DNA of 64,000 nt from Rugalucina vietnamica (lineage: Eukaryota; Mollusca; Bivalvia; Lucinida; Lucinidae), in contig OZ024869.1 of assembly GCA_964017185.1 (NCBI GenBank), forward strand, positions 64,246,931 to 64,310,930. Direction: 5' to 3'. Both the position numbers and the translations under genes were made by a program. The notes below the pieces were generated by a model, which was not told the DNA's origin, made no database searches, and worked only from the letters and a program-made list of their open reading frames with translations. How positions within the stretch are numbered: position 1 is the first letter of the stretch; every line of letters starts with the position of its first letter. Positions 1 through 10,553 of this stretch are shown here, piece after piece.

Positions 1-421
1 GACTCGTGTGTTAATGAATCTCTATTTAAATGTCGTGCCGCCGAATACATCAGTTACGACAATAAATGTCGTCTCCATTCTGAGGACAGTCTCAAAAGCA
101 AAACAGTTGATTATCAAACAAGCAACGACTTTGACCTCTACATAAGGGACTGTGCATACACAAATACTGTCACTTTCTCTTCAACAACGCAACAATCAAA
201 CATAAAAGGAATAACGAAACCCCCGACTGCTTTCCCGCCAGGAACCATACCTCAGACACAAACACCAACTTCTTTGCCGCCAACAACTCAGAGTTCTATT
301 TATAGCTCTTGTATTAACGACATCGACTGTGACGGAATTTTTGACGCCGAATGTCGCTATGGACAATGTCAGTGCTTACCAGGACTGAGCCATGATCCGA
401 TCTCAAATAGCTGTGTTCAAG
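1..421 (+). CDS. PAN/apple + EB-like module exon (5'-truncated by window edge)
   Basis: This is an internal exon of a secreted or cell-surface multidomain protein, open in frame 1 from the first base. It starts inside a PAN/apple-like domain (CRAAEY, CRLHS, LYIRDC). A Thr/Pro-rich linker follows, at about residues 52-98. The last part is a six-cysteine EB/EGF-like module with the pattern C-x5-D-C, AEC, QCQC, PGLSHDP and a final SC. The exon ends CAA-G before a GTAGGT donor, so the splice phase is 1. The same layout recurs in the next three exons, which makes this one gene with duplicated exons. PAN and EB modules usually bind proteins or glycans; the ligand is unknown. The start of the PAN domain and the signal peptide lie upstream of the window. 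Confidence 0.75.
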
Positions 422-692
422 GTAGGTTATATCCTTTTTAACATTTTTGCCATATTGCGAGTTTGATTGCTAAAAAAATACCAAACGTTAGAACCGCCAC
501 GGCGGTATGTTTTGGATTAAAAATAGGTGTCGGGGGGGGGGGGCGGATATTGCCTGTATGGGCTCCAGGGGCACAGTTAACATTGGCCCCTGTTTCTCTT
601 TGCACAGTTGGTGTTAAGAACGTAGAGTCATCGTGGCATTAACATGTTTACTGTAACTACATGTATACAGTAATTATTGAATCTCGTTGTAG
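422..692 (+). other. intron 1 of the PAN-EB gene
   Basis: The intron runs from a GTAGGT donor to a TAG acceptor. It carries a G12 homopolymer at 532-543, just after a short GCCACGGCGG stretch. I see nothing else in it. Confidence 0.7.
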
Positions 693-1121
693 AGTGTGCC
701 ACATATGGAACAACATTTAACGATCTCCAGGGTCACTATCTCAGCTATGCCAGTGACGATAAGATAGGAGGTGTTTCAGACCCTCTTCACTGCATGCACT
801 TGTGCATCGAGAAGACTAGCTATGTGTGTCGTGTAGCCGAACTTTATTATCCAAATTCCTACTGCCTGCTTTATTCTGAAGAGACGTTTATTACTAATGA
901 TCTGACATTAAAACCGAGTGTCAGCTATGATCACTACATGAGGGACTGTGCGGCGCCTCTTTCAACGACTTCCAAGACGTCTGCCTCACCGAGCTTCATT
1001 TTTATGTCGTGCACTGACAATACTGTCTGTGCAGAGATATCTGACGCCGAGTGTCGCGATGGAAAATGTCAGTGCATACCAGGATTGAGTCACAACCCAG
1101 TCTCAAATAGCTGCGTAAAAG
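693..1121 (+). CDS. PAN/apple + EB-like module exon (repeat 2)
   Basis: This exon encodes one complete module pair. It begins after a TAG acceptor; one base from the previous exon completes the Glu codon before CATYGTTF. The PAN/apple-like part has six cysteines (ECATYG, HCMHLC, VCRVAE, YCLLYS, MRDC). A short Ser/Thr linker follows, then the EB/EGF-like module (SCTDNTVC, AEC, KCQC, PGLSHNP, SC). The exon ends AAA-G before GTTGGT and is 429 nt, a multiple of three, so it is a symmetric phase 1-1 exon that can be duplicated or skipped without shifting the frame. An in-frame ATG at 677 is in the intron and is not a start. The linker is the shortest of the four. Confidence 0.8.
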
Positions 1122-1558
1122 GTTGGTTTTATGTCATGCTGTACCTTCAAATTGACTTTCCCAGCAAGATGTAAGCAAGAAATCAAATCAGAACTGATAA
1201 TATTCAAGCAAATTTCAAACGCAACACTTGCATTACTGATTGTTTCTCTCAGAATACACATGCAACATCACACGAAACGACAATGGAGTGATGTGATTAG
1301 AATCCAGATTTGTTTGGCAACAACTTACAGCAGTACCGATATGACAACAACGTATAGCGAGCCAATCAACTCTCCGCTGTAGGTTGTTGTCAAATCGATC
1401 CTGCCTCCAATCGCAACATTCTATTTTGTCATGTGTCGTGCGATGTTGCATCAATCGGCGCGGTAAGAATCACGGAGATGCAGGGTTGTCTATATATCAT
1501 GCAATGTTTATATACTAATATTATTTGTTATTGATAATATCTTTTGATTTTCCTTTAG
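1122..1558 (+). other. intron 2 of the PAN-EB gene
   Basis: The intron has a GTTGGT donor and a TTTCCTTTAG acceptor. Short open frames of 73-83 codons occur on both strands between 1131 and 1454. They have no recognisable motif and overlap each other, so I read them as chance. Nothing else is visible. Confidence 0.65.
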
Positions 1559-2038
1559 AGTGCATGACATATGGAACAACATTTCAAGAATTCCAGGACC
1601 ACTATCTCGACGTTTTCAGTCCCGATTGGGTAGAATATCTGCTAGACCCTGTTGTATGTATGGACGCGTGCATCGCTCAAACAAGTTCTGTATGTGTGGT
1701 CGCTGAAGTGTGGCATCCGTATGGAGAGTGCATGCTTTATTCACATGAACAGCTCAAAGCTATTAATCTCGCCTTTACTCCAAGTGAACGGTATGACCAC
1801 TACATGAGAGACTGTGCTGTTGAACCCTCCACGACCCCCTCACCTCTACCAACACCATCTACACCAACCTATACCACTTATCCACCACCCCAGACTTCTA
1901 CCTTACCGAGCTACATATCTATGTCGTGTATTGACGACACTGATTGTATAGGAAATTTTAACTTCAAATGTCGACATGAAATATGTCGTTGCTTACCAGG
2001 ACTAAGCTATGATCCGATCTCAAATGGCTGTGTCCAAG
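1559..2038 (+). CDS. PAN/apple + EB-like module exon (repeat 3)
   Basis: The exon is 480 nt and phase 1-1, with a TTTAG acceptor and a CAA-G/GTTGGT donor. The PAN/apple-like part starts ECMTYGTTFQEF and keeps the six cysteines, through VCVVAEVW, ECMLYS and MRDC. A longer Pro/Thr/Ser linker of about 40 residues follows; such linkers are commonly O-glycosylated. The EB/EGF-like module reads SCIDDTDC, KCRHEICRC, PGLSYDP, GC. It is the most diverged complete copy (VWHPYG replaces YYPNSY), so it is probably not one of the youngest duplicates. Confidence 0.8.
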
Positions 2039-2180
2039 GTTGGTTTAAGCCTCTTTATTTATACATCCGCGGAGGGTATCTAAGGTACCCAACAATACAT
2101 TTCAATTTGCATATTTTACTTTTGAAATGTTATTTTTACATTTACGGGTAGATACATATTAATTTTACTTTTTGCAAGTA

Positions 2181-3090
2181 CGAGGGTGGGTCAGGAAATT
2201 CTGCCATAGGTGTTATATTACAATAAATAGACACGATAGGTTTCTGAATTATACATTGTTAGAGAGGGCAACATTTCTGCTTTATGATGATACCAAACCC
2301 ATGCCCAAAAGTAATACATAGTTTAAATTATTCGTCTTGAAAGACAGGTGGGGTCAAACCACTGGCATGTTTTCTTGAAGTTGTTAACTTTGTATTGTGT
2401 CTTTCATGTGTTGTATATTTGTAACTACTGGCAATATTTTCTTCAAATTTTAAGTGATAAATTCTGATATATTTAGAAAAGCAATCCGGCAGAAATAAAC
2501 GTTACAAGTGCGCTACTGACTGGATAATGATTCGATAAAGATGACGTCATTGGAAGATGTACCCCTGTAACTGTTCAATACCACTGTGTCATTATAATTG
2601 CTGGCATTATTATGATTTCACTTCAGAGCAGACTAAGATGATACAGTTAAATGGTTAAATGCATTTAAAGCTTCGAAGTTTATGCTAAGATGTCATTTTT
2701 CTTTGAATTTAAACTGCAGTTTTAAAAACATGCCAGGACAGGCCGATTTCAACATTTCATTGTGTTATAAAACAATTAAATTAAGTTGAAGAAGTTTGAG
2801 TTTTGCAGGATATAATCACTCATATTTGACGAATATATAGCACTTATGACTTTTTTTTCGAAATCATTTTACTGTATATTTTTGCATTGTTTTCTTTAAA
2901 CCATGCCAGTATCAGGGAGTCACTTCTTTAAAAGTGATTTTTTACATTTCATTCATGAAGAGCCACAAACAATTTTTATCGCAGGTAATAGCTAGAAAAC
3001 TGGTCTTCCAGATGTTGCTATTTTAAAATATTTTGCAATGACAGATACCGAGAAATATATGGAGTGACAGAACATTTTGACCGATCCTCG
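2181..3090. mobile_element. diverged 910-bp TA-flanked TIR element (mariner-like, non-autonomous)
   Basis: The left end reads CGAGGGTGGGTCAGGAAATT just after TA. The right end, read in reverse complement, is CGAGGATCGGTCAAAATGTT next to TA. The first ~230 bp and several interior landmarks (a TGACGTCAT next to ACCCCT, and TTTTGCAGGATATA) match the element at 51905-52813, in opposite orientation. Total length agrees within a base (910 against 909). TA target duplications and a CGAGGGTG start fit the Tc1/mariner superfamily. No transposase frame is present. The right arm has decayed beyond its first ~25 bp, so the copy is old. Confidence 0.65.
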
Positions 3091-3362
3091 TAGATTCAAA
3101 TTTTTGTTAAATGAAAACAATAAACACTATGTAGTATACAAAATATAGTTGTTGGTGGTTCAAGCCATTCGCTTAAAAATAGAACACACTACGATTTTAT
3201 TCTATACCAGTAAGAAAAAAATGAGGTGGAAATCCTGTCTTTTACATCCCTTTCCAAAGCCAGGAATATTACATAAATTCTTCAGTCTGTCAATGTACAA
3301 CTTTCCGGCAACGTGATTTCGTCGCGTGTCAGTGCCGTTAATTTCTTTAGAGGACAATAAAA

Positions 3363-3812
3363 TTAGTAAAATCCCAGCTCAAATCCATTTGCAACAGAAA
3401 TATGTAGATCTAAAAAGGGGGCTTCGGTATCCGAGATATTGGCTTTGTTCAACTGTAGTTCAGATGGATAAATTTGATTGACCATACCTTCAAAATAAGG
3501 GTTGTCAATGTTCAAAAGGTCATCGAGGTACCTAGAAGTGGAATTAAAAGCCTCAATAACATCAGCTTGATTATCATGGTTAAGAGAATCCATGAAATCT
3601 CTTTCGTAGCAGTATAAAAATAAATCAGCTACGAGAGGTGCGCAATTTGTACCCATCGGAATTCCAACAATTTGTCTGTATAACTTGGTCCCAAATCTAA
3701 TATAAATATTATCTAAGAGATAGGATAAGGCGTCGCACAAATTCTGACATGACCAAAGTGTATACCGACTTTGGTCAGAGGAAGTGACCAAAACCGGCTG
3801 CCGTAATAACAA
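3363..3812 (-). mobile_element. reverse-transcriptase fragment, probably Penelope-like
   Basis: The minus strand encodes about 149 residues of a reverse-transcriptase core. It includes a GIPMGTNCAPLVADLFLY stretch (finger/palm, about residues 50-68), a RYLDDLLNID catalytic motif (about 94-103) and an APFLDLHISV segment. The GIPMGT and YLDD combination resembles reverse transcriptases of Penelope-like elements known from bivalves and corals; that family assignment is from memory and moderate. The fragment lacks the rest of the polymerase and any endonuclease, and no element ends are visible. It lies antisense in an intron of the PAN-EB gene and is a dead fragment. Confidence 0.7.
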
Positions 3813-3940
3813 ATAAAATATAAAAATAGATCCTGTGAAAGCAGTGAAAATATTTAAAGGGAGTAGTGTGAATCATAATGGGCAATGTTGGGTAATCAAC
3901 CCTCATCAGTGACCCATATAAAATTTTGTTTTTGCTTCAG

Positions 3941-4441
3941 AGTGTGCGACATATGGAACAACATTTCAAGAACTTCAGGACAACTATCTCAGCTTTAACA
4001 GTGACGATATGATAGGAGGTATTACAGATCCAGTTGAATGTATGAATCTGTGCATCGCGGAAAGCAGTTATTTATGTCGTGTAGCTGAACTTTACTATCC
4101 CAACTCCTACTGCTTACTGTATTCTGAAGAGACATTTAATGCCTATATGTATGATCTCACATTTAATCCGAGTGTAAGCTACGACCACTATACGAGAGAC
4201 TGCGCGGTTGATCATCCCCCGACCACCTCACCGTCAACTTCTCCACCACTAATGTCACCAAACACACCACCTTCTACCACTTATCCCCCAATTGAGATGT
4301 CTACTCCACTGAGCTACATTTTCAGTGCTTGTATGGACAACACCGACTGTGAGGGAATATCTGACGCTGAGTGTCGTTATGAGATATGTCAGTGTATCCC
4401 AGGATTGAGTCATGACCCGGTCTCAAATAGCTGCGTTCAAG
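3941..4441 (+). CDS. PAN/apple + EB-like module exon (repeat 4)
   Basis: The exon is 501 nt and phase 1-1, from a GCTTCAG acceptor to a CAA-G/GTCGGT donor. The true beginning is the acceptor; an in-frame ATG at 4009 is internal to the PAN domain. The PAN/apple-like part has ECATYGTTFQEL, ECMNLC, LCRVAELYYPNSYC and TRDC. A ~40-residue Pro/Thr/Ser linker is followed by an EB/EGF-like module (ACMDNTDC, AECRYEICQC, PGLSHDP, SC). It is closest to repeats 2 and 5, sharing the VAELYYPNSYC block with repeat 2, which suggests fairly recent exon duplication. Confidence 0.8.
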
Positions 4442-4700
4442 GTCGGTTTCATTTTTATATTGAGTATACAACTTCAGCAATCAAACAAAATTTATCGCAT
4501 TTTGTTTCTTTGCCAGGATAACCGATACAAAAATACCAGATTATACGATAGATGAGAAATACACAAAACATGTAAGTTGATGATGTTCTAAATTCTAGAT
4601 ATTAATAATGCTTGTGGTTCCGATTGTTTTACGATTTTTTCTGAGCTAGACCTTGAATTGTTTTAACATATGATACATTAAAAGTCTGTGTTTTCTTCAG
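4442..4700 (+). other. intron 4 of the PAN-EB gene
   Basis: The intron has a GTCGGT donor and a TTTTCTTCAG acceptor. I see no other feature in it. Confidence 0.65.
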
Positions 4701-4969
4701 AGTGTGCGACTTATGGAACAACATTTCAAGAACTTCAGGCCAGCTATCTCGGCTTTAACGTTGACCATATTATATTAAGTACACCAGACCCAGATGAGTG
4801 CATGAATTGGTGCATCGCGGAACCCAGTTTTGTATGTCGAGCCGCCGAACTTTACTATCCAAACTCCCACTGCAGGCTTTATTCTGTGGAGACGGTAGCC
4901 GCTAATACAGTAACGTTCAATCCAAGTGCCAGCTATGATCTCTATATGAGAGACTGTGCGACGGAATGA
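4701..4969 (+). CDS. terminal PAN/apple-like exon
   Basis: After a TTCTTCAG acceptor the exon encodes one PAN/apple-like domain (ECATYGTTFQEL, ECMNWC, VCRAAELYYPNSHC, MRDC) and stops at TGA three codons later. An AATAAA lies at 5044, 75 bases past the stop, so this reads as the last exon of the gene. Just past the stop, a different frame still encodes a Ser/Thr/Pro-rich linker of about 17 residues (PSPTSTSTT and on) like those of the other exons, and no EB module follows. The copy probably once had a linker, and a frame change now ends the protein after the PAN domain. It could instead be a decayed copy, with the real end elsewhere. Confidence 0.65.
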
Positions 4970-5043
4970 ACCATCCCCGACCTCCACATCTACCACTGTA
5001 TCATCAGCGACACCACCAGTGCTTCGTGTAACTCATATCAACA

Positions 5044-5049
5044 AATAAA
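5044..5049 (+). promoter_or_regulatory. candidate polyadenylation signal AATAAA
   Basis: A canonical hexamer lies 75 bases after the TGA of the last PAN exon, with T-rich sequence beginning ~9 bases later. This is the expected position for the 3' end of the gene. Confidence 0.45.
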
Positions 5050-5067
5050 AACAAATTATTTGACAAA

Positions 5068-5174
5068 TGCGTAGGTCACATTTTCCCCGAACCATGCGGA
5101 GACCGTACGGAAATGCAAAAATTGGCATCGTACGATAATTGCAAGCTAATCGTAGGCCAAATGTAACCTAGGCA
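5068..5174. mobile_element. 107-bp mini-element with CGTACG-rich interior
   Basis: The ends are imperfect inverted repeats: TGCGTAGGTCACATTTTCC on the left and, in reverse complement, TGCCTAGGTTACATTTGGCC on the right. The interior repeats ACCGTACGG, ATCGTACGAT and ATCGTAGG, the same motifs that fill the element starting at 63664 with TGCCTAGGTTACATTTG. I read it as a minimal, internally deleted member of that family. Confidence 0.5.
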
Positions 5175-5892
5175 TAAGCAACTCGAAAATATGCCTTAGA
5201 CCAGTAATATCGATGACTGCTGTCTATAAAAGTGATAGGAAACGTGTACTTTATTTATCGAAAATGATATCAATGTCTTTCCTGGATATTAAGTATCATA
5301 CGTGTAGTTTATAAAATGGAATATTTTCTAAAGAGGTTGCGCAAACACGCACACAACTGATTTTCTTATTAATGTCAAGACAGGACAATTTGCAGTATAG
5401 CGACTATACAAATAAAAATGTCAACATGATTTAGTTGTGCCAAATGGTCTCCCAATTAACAAGTCCTAACAAACACTGCCTCGACACTGTTCAAATGATG
5501 TACTGTAACTAACATATGTTTTCAAATTAATCGCGGCGATAACTTTGTCAGTAATATTTAACTCTTGTTAATCCATGCCAAATCGTTTCAGTCTATTTTT
5601 TATATTTTGTACGTAGAATATACTGTAGCTTGAATTTCAAGGGTAATGATTTTTCATTTGAATCACCGAATATAAAGAGCTAAAATGCAACTAATTAGCG
5701 ATGACGTTACCAGAGAAGATGTGAATGCGTTTTCTTTGTTGGAATTGATGCTTTACGTCCCAATCAACTGTAAGTTGCGGTCATGTCGGGTCGTTGCCTC
5801 CACTTATGGGACTACCCAAGATTAGGATGTCATGAAGCCAAAATGTGGTTGAAATAGAACCATCTACATGTTAGTAAACCGTCTAAGTCATT
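5175..5892. other. no gene; one degraded repeat body
   Basis: Only a diverged piece near 5745-5865 is recognisable. It matches a body seen at 7600-7710, 8450-8530, 31690-31800 and 50440-50540 (GGTCATGTCGGGTCGTTGCC followed by TTATGGGA and AGGATGTCATGA). Nothing else is supported. Confidence 0.4.
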
Positions 5893-6290
5893 AATCGTTT
5901 TTATTGTGTCATCGTTGTGTTTCAGCTGATTTTAATGCTATACGCCGTGTTAGGGGGGCACCATTATTTTTTTTAATTAGAAATGGCGCTTGTAGAATCT
6001 AGTCGTGGGTGAAGTAGGTAGAGAGGACCGATTGGTCGTGTAACGTACCACAGTCTATCAATACTTCCTTTTTATTACCGGTGTTGTCTGTGAAATCAGA
6101 ATTTAAATCAGAAATTTTAACCTATGTAAACGCGAGGAATAAATGCTAGTCACCCATGGGAGTCTATAAACCTTGTTTTTATCCCACGTCAGATGTCCTG
6201 TCACATGATATTTGTCTAGATAGACTATTATGTTCACTTGTTTATTTTGAAACGCAGCCATGCCTATTTGTTGCATTCATATTGGTGTTT
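5893..6290 (+). repeat. duplicated block, copy A
   Basis: The segment from GTTGTGTTTCAGCTGATTTT through ATTGGTCGTG, GGAATAAATGCTAG and GATATTTGTCTAGATAGA to the TTTGTTGCATT end recurs in order at 6602-7075. The copies differ by scattered substitutions and by ~80 bp that only copy B has. There is no coding potential in either copy. Confidence 0.6.
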
Positions 6291-6601
6291 TATTGTTTTA
6301 TTCTGAATTGATTTTTCTTGCTGAAATATCCGACAAAATGAAAAGCTACAAAATATATTACGAGAAGAGGGCAAAAAAGAACGACATTCAATATTTCAAT
6401 TAATAACAATGGATCCTTATGAAATAAATAGGATTGGTTTAATAAGGTAAAGAATTATGATTGATTTAGATCTGTGCCCAAACAGTTTGGCATTAATTTG
6501 GAGCTTAAATTCGATTGCTTATATACATGTATGCTGATCACCATGATCCAACTATCGGTAGTTTCAATGGCCCTGGCTTGCAGTGACGATATACAGTCAT
6601 G

Positions 6602-7075
6602 ACGAACCGTTTTCATTGTTTCAGCGTTGTGTTTTAACTGATTTTAATGCTACGCGTCCTGTAAGGAGGAAATCATTATTTCTTTGGTCTAGGAATTGCG
6701 CCTGTTGAATCTAGTCTAGGACGAAGTAGACAGAAAAGGCCGATTGGTCGTGTTACGTATCACAATCTATCAATATTCCGTTTTTAGTGGCTGTTTAAAC
6801 TTTCGCTTTCCATGTCCTATTCTACGCTGCAACATAACTTTGTCTGATGAAATGCCAATTCGATTCTTATTACCAGTTGTCTATGAAATCAGAATTCAGA
6901 TCAGAAGTTTAAACCTTTGCAGACGTGTGGAATAAATGCTAGCCACTCTTGGGATTTCATAAACCTTGTTTTATTCCGCGTCAGTTTTTCATTCACATGA
7001 TATTTGTCTAGATAGATTGTTGCGTCCACATTAATTTATTTTGAAACCATGAGTATTTTTTGTTGCATTTGCGTT
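6602..7075 (+). repeat. duplicated block, copy B
   Basis: This is the direct duplicate of 5893-6290. About 80 bp at roughly 6795-6875 are extra relative to copy A. Divergence is high enough that the duplication is not recent. A 63-codon frame inside it follows no homologous frame in copy A and is chance. Confidence 0.6.
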
Positions 7076-7139
7076 TGTCCATAACATTATTAAAGTACAA
7101 ATACTTTGACCGTGCCGGATGACCTCTGACATAATTAAG

Positions 7140-7720
7140 CCGCCTCGTGGAAAAAAACAGCAACAGGTCCGACACAAACCGGCCTGTGCAAGCACAGAAA
7201 AGAGCTAGAAGCTTGAAATTTCGGATTTATGTAGAAGAGGAATCGTACTATCCGAGTAGCGAAAACAAAGACGTTGATCAGCTTCGCAATTACTGCGAAG
7301 CTGATCTGCGCCTTTGTTTTCGCATATGCAGATTGTTGGTTTTCTCATGAGGTGGCTCATATATATGCATTTGCTGATCCGACTCATCTTCAAATAAATT
7401 TTTTGTTACTAATGCGACTCTATGATGGCAAACAATATGTGACCACATGTCTCACATGGCACTGAAAAATGTATAAAACAAATAGGTGCCCCTTTTCTTG
7501 TGTTTACAAAACCGGATCAATTGAGGTTAACCGGCACGGTAAAAGTACTTGCACTATTATATAGTGCAAATATTTTGATGACTTTTTATTTGAAGCCATG
7601 CTTTACATCCCAGTCAACAGCTATGGTCATGTCGGGACGTTGCCTCCATTTTATGGGATTTTTACCTAAAATTAGGAGGTCATGTCATCCAAAAAGTGCT
7701 TTGAATATAACCACCCAAGT
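7140..7720 (+). repeat. dispersed repeat with 65-bp hairpin core, copy 1
   Basis: The core at 7258-7326 is a near-perfect palindrome, GCGAAAACAAAGacg...GCGCCTTTGTTTTCGC, with arms meeting at AATTACTGCGAAG. The flanks (GTCCGACACAAACCGGCC, then GAAGAGGAATCGTACTATCC) and a downstream body (CATGTCGGGACGTTGCCTCC at ~7628) recur at 31430-31810 inverted and at 50440-50830. The palindrome translates on either strand to ENK-ADQLR and EADLRLCF peptides. I remember such peptides as frequent spurious predictions in invertebrate proteomes, so I do not call a gene here. Confidence 0.65.
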
Positions 7721-7987
7721 AAGCTACTATGGCTTATACAGCTGTATGTATGGATGGTTTGACTTGAACCACTTTCCTTGGCAGGGTCAGACCTAAGCGG
7801 TTAACCAGTAATCAGATAGTCTGTCAGTGGCGTAGAAGCTTTGTCTGGAGAAACAAGCGGCCCGTCCATTTCTATAGGTCCCAATGGGGCGGGATCCATA
7901 TTCCCACCGACCACCCTTGCTGTCAAGTGAAAGATATGGCTTATGATTTTTTTTTGCTTTCAAACGTATACCGTATACAATACTGAG
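7721..7987. repeat. fragment of a dispersed repeat
   Basis: Pieces such as GGGATCCATATTCCCACC, GTAGAAGCTTTGTCTGGAGA and a run near GCGGTTAACCAG resemble 9340-9440 and 31325-31400 (GGGTCCCGCCGATCGGGGC and GCAAAGCTT). No gene is visible. Confidence 0.35.
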
Positions 7988-9111
7988 GCAAAAGGACCAA
8001 TGGTCCTGAAAACGTTCCCTGTGATATTGTTATTCACAAATATTTTCATGCATGTGCTTGTGCATAGCCCTGGGACATTCAAATACATCAGCAACCTGAG
8101 CTGGCTCTTCTGTAAATAGGTCAAGGTCATCCAATGATCAATGATCACCATTTACACGTCAGTCCCTTTGCTCAATGCCAGGTTTCGATATCTTATGACT
8201 TCTGATTTTAGAAATTAAGATTTTAAAGTTTTTTTTTTTTTTTTTTTTCTTTTTTTTTTTTTTTTGCTATTTATGGTGATCATCTTGTTTATCTGAACTG
8301 GATCGAGTACGCGTATATCAATTTTCATTCTCATTAACAATGAGGTTCCATAATGAAATTTGGCTTTGATTGGCCAAGCGGTTTCAGATTCAGAAAAAAA
8401 AGTTAGTTTAAGTTGTGGCTTAGCTTGACAGTCTACAGTTACATGCATAGTGATGTCAGACGTTGCCTCCTTTCCATGCGACTTCTATCCAACATTAGGA
8501 TATCATGACACCAAAAATATGCATGAACAATAAACACCCAAGTAAACCAAAGAAGATATTTGACATATACGTGTATGTATTTTTCTGAGGCTGGGAAATC
8601 CCCTATGACCAAAATCATTTTTCATAGCATTTACTGTCCATTAGCCTTAGTATTCCAAGTTACATTTCGCCACTTAATGACATCCATGACCAAAGTTGAC
8701 CTTGTGTTAAGATAAATGAGCGTTATTACATATACATGTTTTAAAACTTCATTCTTTGATGTGTCATGCAAAGTATCAAAATCATAGCCATTGCGATTCC
8801 GGTGAATTTATTTTAAAGGTTTTTGATATTTATTGCCCAGGTGGCCATCTTGGTCATGTGACCAAATCATTTATACAAATACGCGTATTAGCTTTGTATG
8901 GGGGTTCCATAAGAAATTGGGATTTGATTGTCAAAGCGGTTTCAGAGATGTTTTGTTTTACGGACATATACAGGGTACAGTATAGCCCCGGAGCAGGGGA
9001 AAATACAAATCCAAAGGGCCCAAATGCGAACGGCGACGACGACGGCAACGGCGACAACACCGAAGCATACCTATCCTAAAAGCTCACCTGTATGAACATA
9101 TAGGTGAGGCT
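7988..9111 (-). mobile_element. AGCTCACC-family element, copy 1
   Basis: Read on the minus strand, the element begins AGCCTCACCTATATGTTCAT, with an inverted AGGTGAGCT nearby. It then has a CGCCGTCGTCGTCGCC-type stretch, a GATTGACAATC-like block and a GGCCATCTTGGTCATGTGACC block. It ends in GGACCATTGGTCCTTT. The same order occurs at 44222-45103 and in part at 14501-17265. The interior includes a T-rich tract at 8229-8265. No transposase is present. I know the family only as an abundant bivalve repeat and leave its class open. Confidence 0.55.
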
Positions 9112-9732
9112 TCGTCTCAAGTGAGGGAAAAACCTGGAATGCGTCAAACTGACAATAATTATGGAGCGAAACGTCGTGAAAGCGAAATAAACACACCGCC
9201 TGCAATAGTATTGAATTGTTTCTTGATAATGTTCATGATGTTCAAACTATGGATGGTTTCTCTGAAAAATGACAGTTTTTTTTTGTTTACAGTCTGCCAG
9301 AAAAAAAAGCTTCGGATCACATTGCGTAGAAGATTGGTCGGGTAGGGAATATGGGTCCCGCCGATCGGGGCTGTGAGAAATAGATTGACTGCTTGTGTCT
9401 CCAGGCAAAGCTTTTCTGACTGGTCAACCGCTCAGCCAAGAAAAAAGTAATTCAAGTCGAATGGGGCTGCTCATTCAGCTGCTGACAGTATTATGTCTAT
9501 TTAGCGGTGTAGACCTACTGGTTTGTGATTTTAGTTGTATGTTTGGGCGGACTTTGTCTTTGTATGTGCTGTTTTATCCCAGTCGCCTTACATTAATCTT
9601 TACCATTTGTATTTGATATCTGAGAAGGAGTTGTAAAACATTGAATATCCACACTTCTCTGTCGAGCGATTTACGGGAATTTATACATTTAGCCACTTTT
9701 AACAGTTGAGAACCCAAAACAGTCTAGGCTCC

Positions 9733-9780
<48 letters not shown>

Positions 9781-10300
9781 AAAACAAAAAAAAAAAACAA
9801 CAAGCCCTGTGTTTTAAACTTTTAACGCTTATTCTCCAAGCAGCTCTTGCTTCCCCGCAATAAACACCCACACATATTATCGTCATCCTATCAAAAGCTA
9901 ACACGAACTGAATTAGACCTTAACTGATTCCAATCTTCAGATAACAACTCCAGAAACCATATAAAACTATGTAATATCGCATGCGTTGTGAATTAAAGTA
10001 TATATTTGCACATAAAAGCTAGTTTATCAAGCACTGGGAGCAATAAAATCAGCAATAAGGCAAACGTTGTTCAGAGAATCAGCTCTCGGCCATGCTTTGA
10101 AAAGCTGTTGATGGAGATAGAAATCACAGAAAAACGAGAGAACAAAAACTTGTCTCAATATCTCATCTCACAACTTTAATATCTACAAATGGTCGTTATC
10201 AACATCAAGAAAACAAGTCAGTGAAATAAATACTCCCTTATACCCCACTTTTATATAGTAAAACGGGTATACAGGGGCATATCTATTTTTTCTATTTTTT
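9112..10300. other. no gene; repeat fragments and a long poly(A)
   Basis: A fragment at about 9340-9440 belongs with 7721-7987 and 31325-31400. An A43 tract lies at 9737-9779, followed by A-rich sequence to 9797. The short open frames here are not supported by motifs or repeated conservation. Confidence 0.4.
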
Positions 10301-10553
10301 AGCTCACCTGAGCCAAGGTGAGCTTATAGTACGGTAGTCGAGCCGTCGTCCGTCCGTCCGTCCGTGCGTGCGTCCGTGCGTCCACACTTTCAGTCTTGAA
10401 TATCTCTGTGACTAGCTGGCCGATTGCAATCAGATTTTACATGAAGCAGCATTGGGGTGGAGGATTGCCTGCCATAGGTTTTTGAGCAGATCGGATCGGA
10501 ACTCTGGTTTCCATGGCAACAGATAGCTCCCATTGAATTATGATGGAGAAAAT

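Larger units (their letters stand above)
2039..3940 (+). other. intron 3 of the PAN-EB gene, enlarged by mobile elements
   Basis: The intron has a GTTGGT donor and a TTTGCTTCAG acceptor. At 1.9 kb it is four to seven times longer than its siblings. Two insertions account for most of that: a 910-bp TA-flanked element at 2181-3090 and an antisense reverse-transcriptase fragment at 3363-3812. Confidence 0.7.

Noticed and set aside
7147-7393. Small proteins with ENK-ADQLR / EADQRLCF peptides
   Set aside because: They are read from both strands of the palindromic repeat core, repeated at three sites; a repeat by-product.
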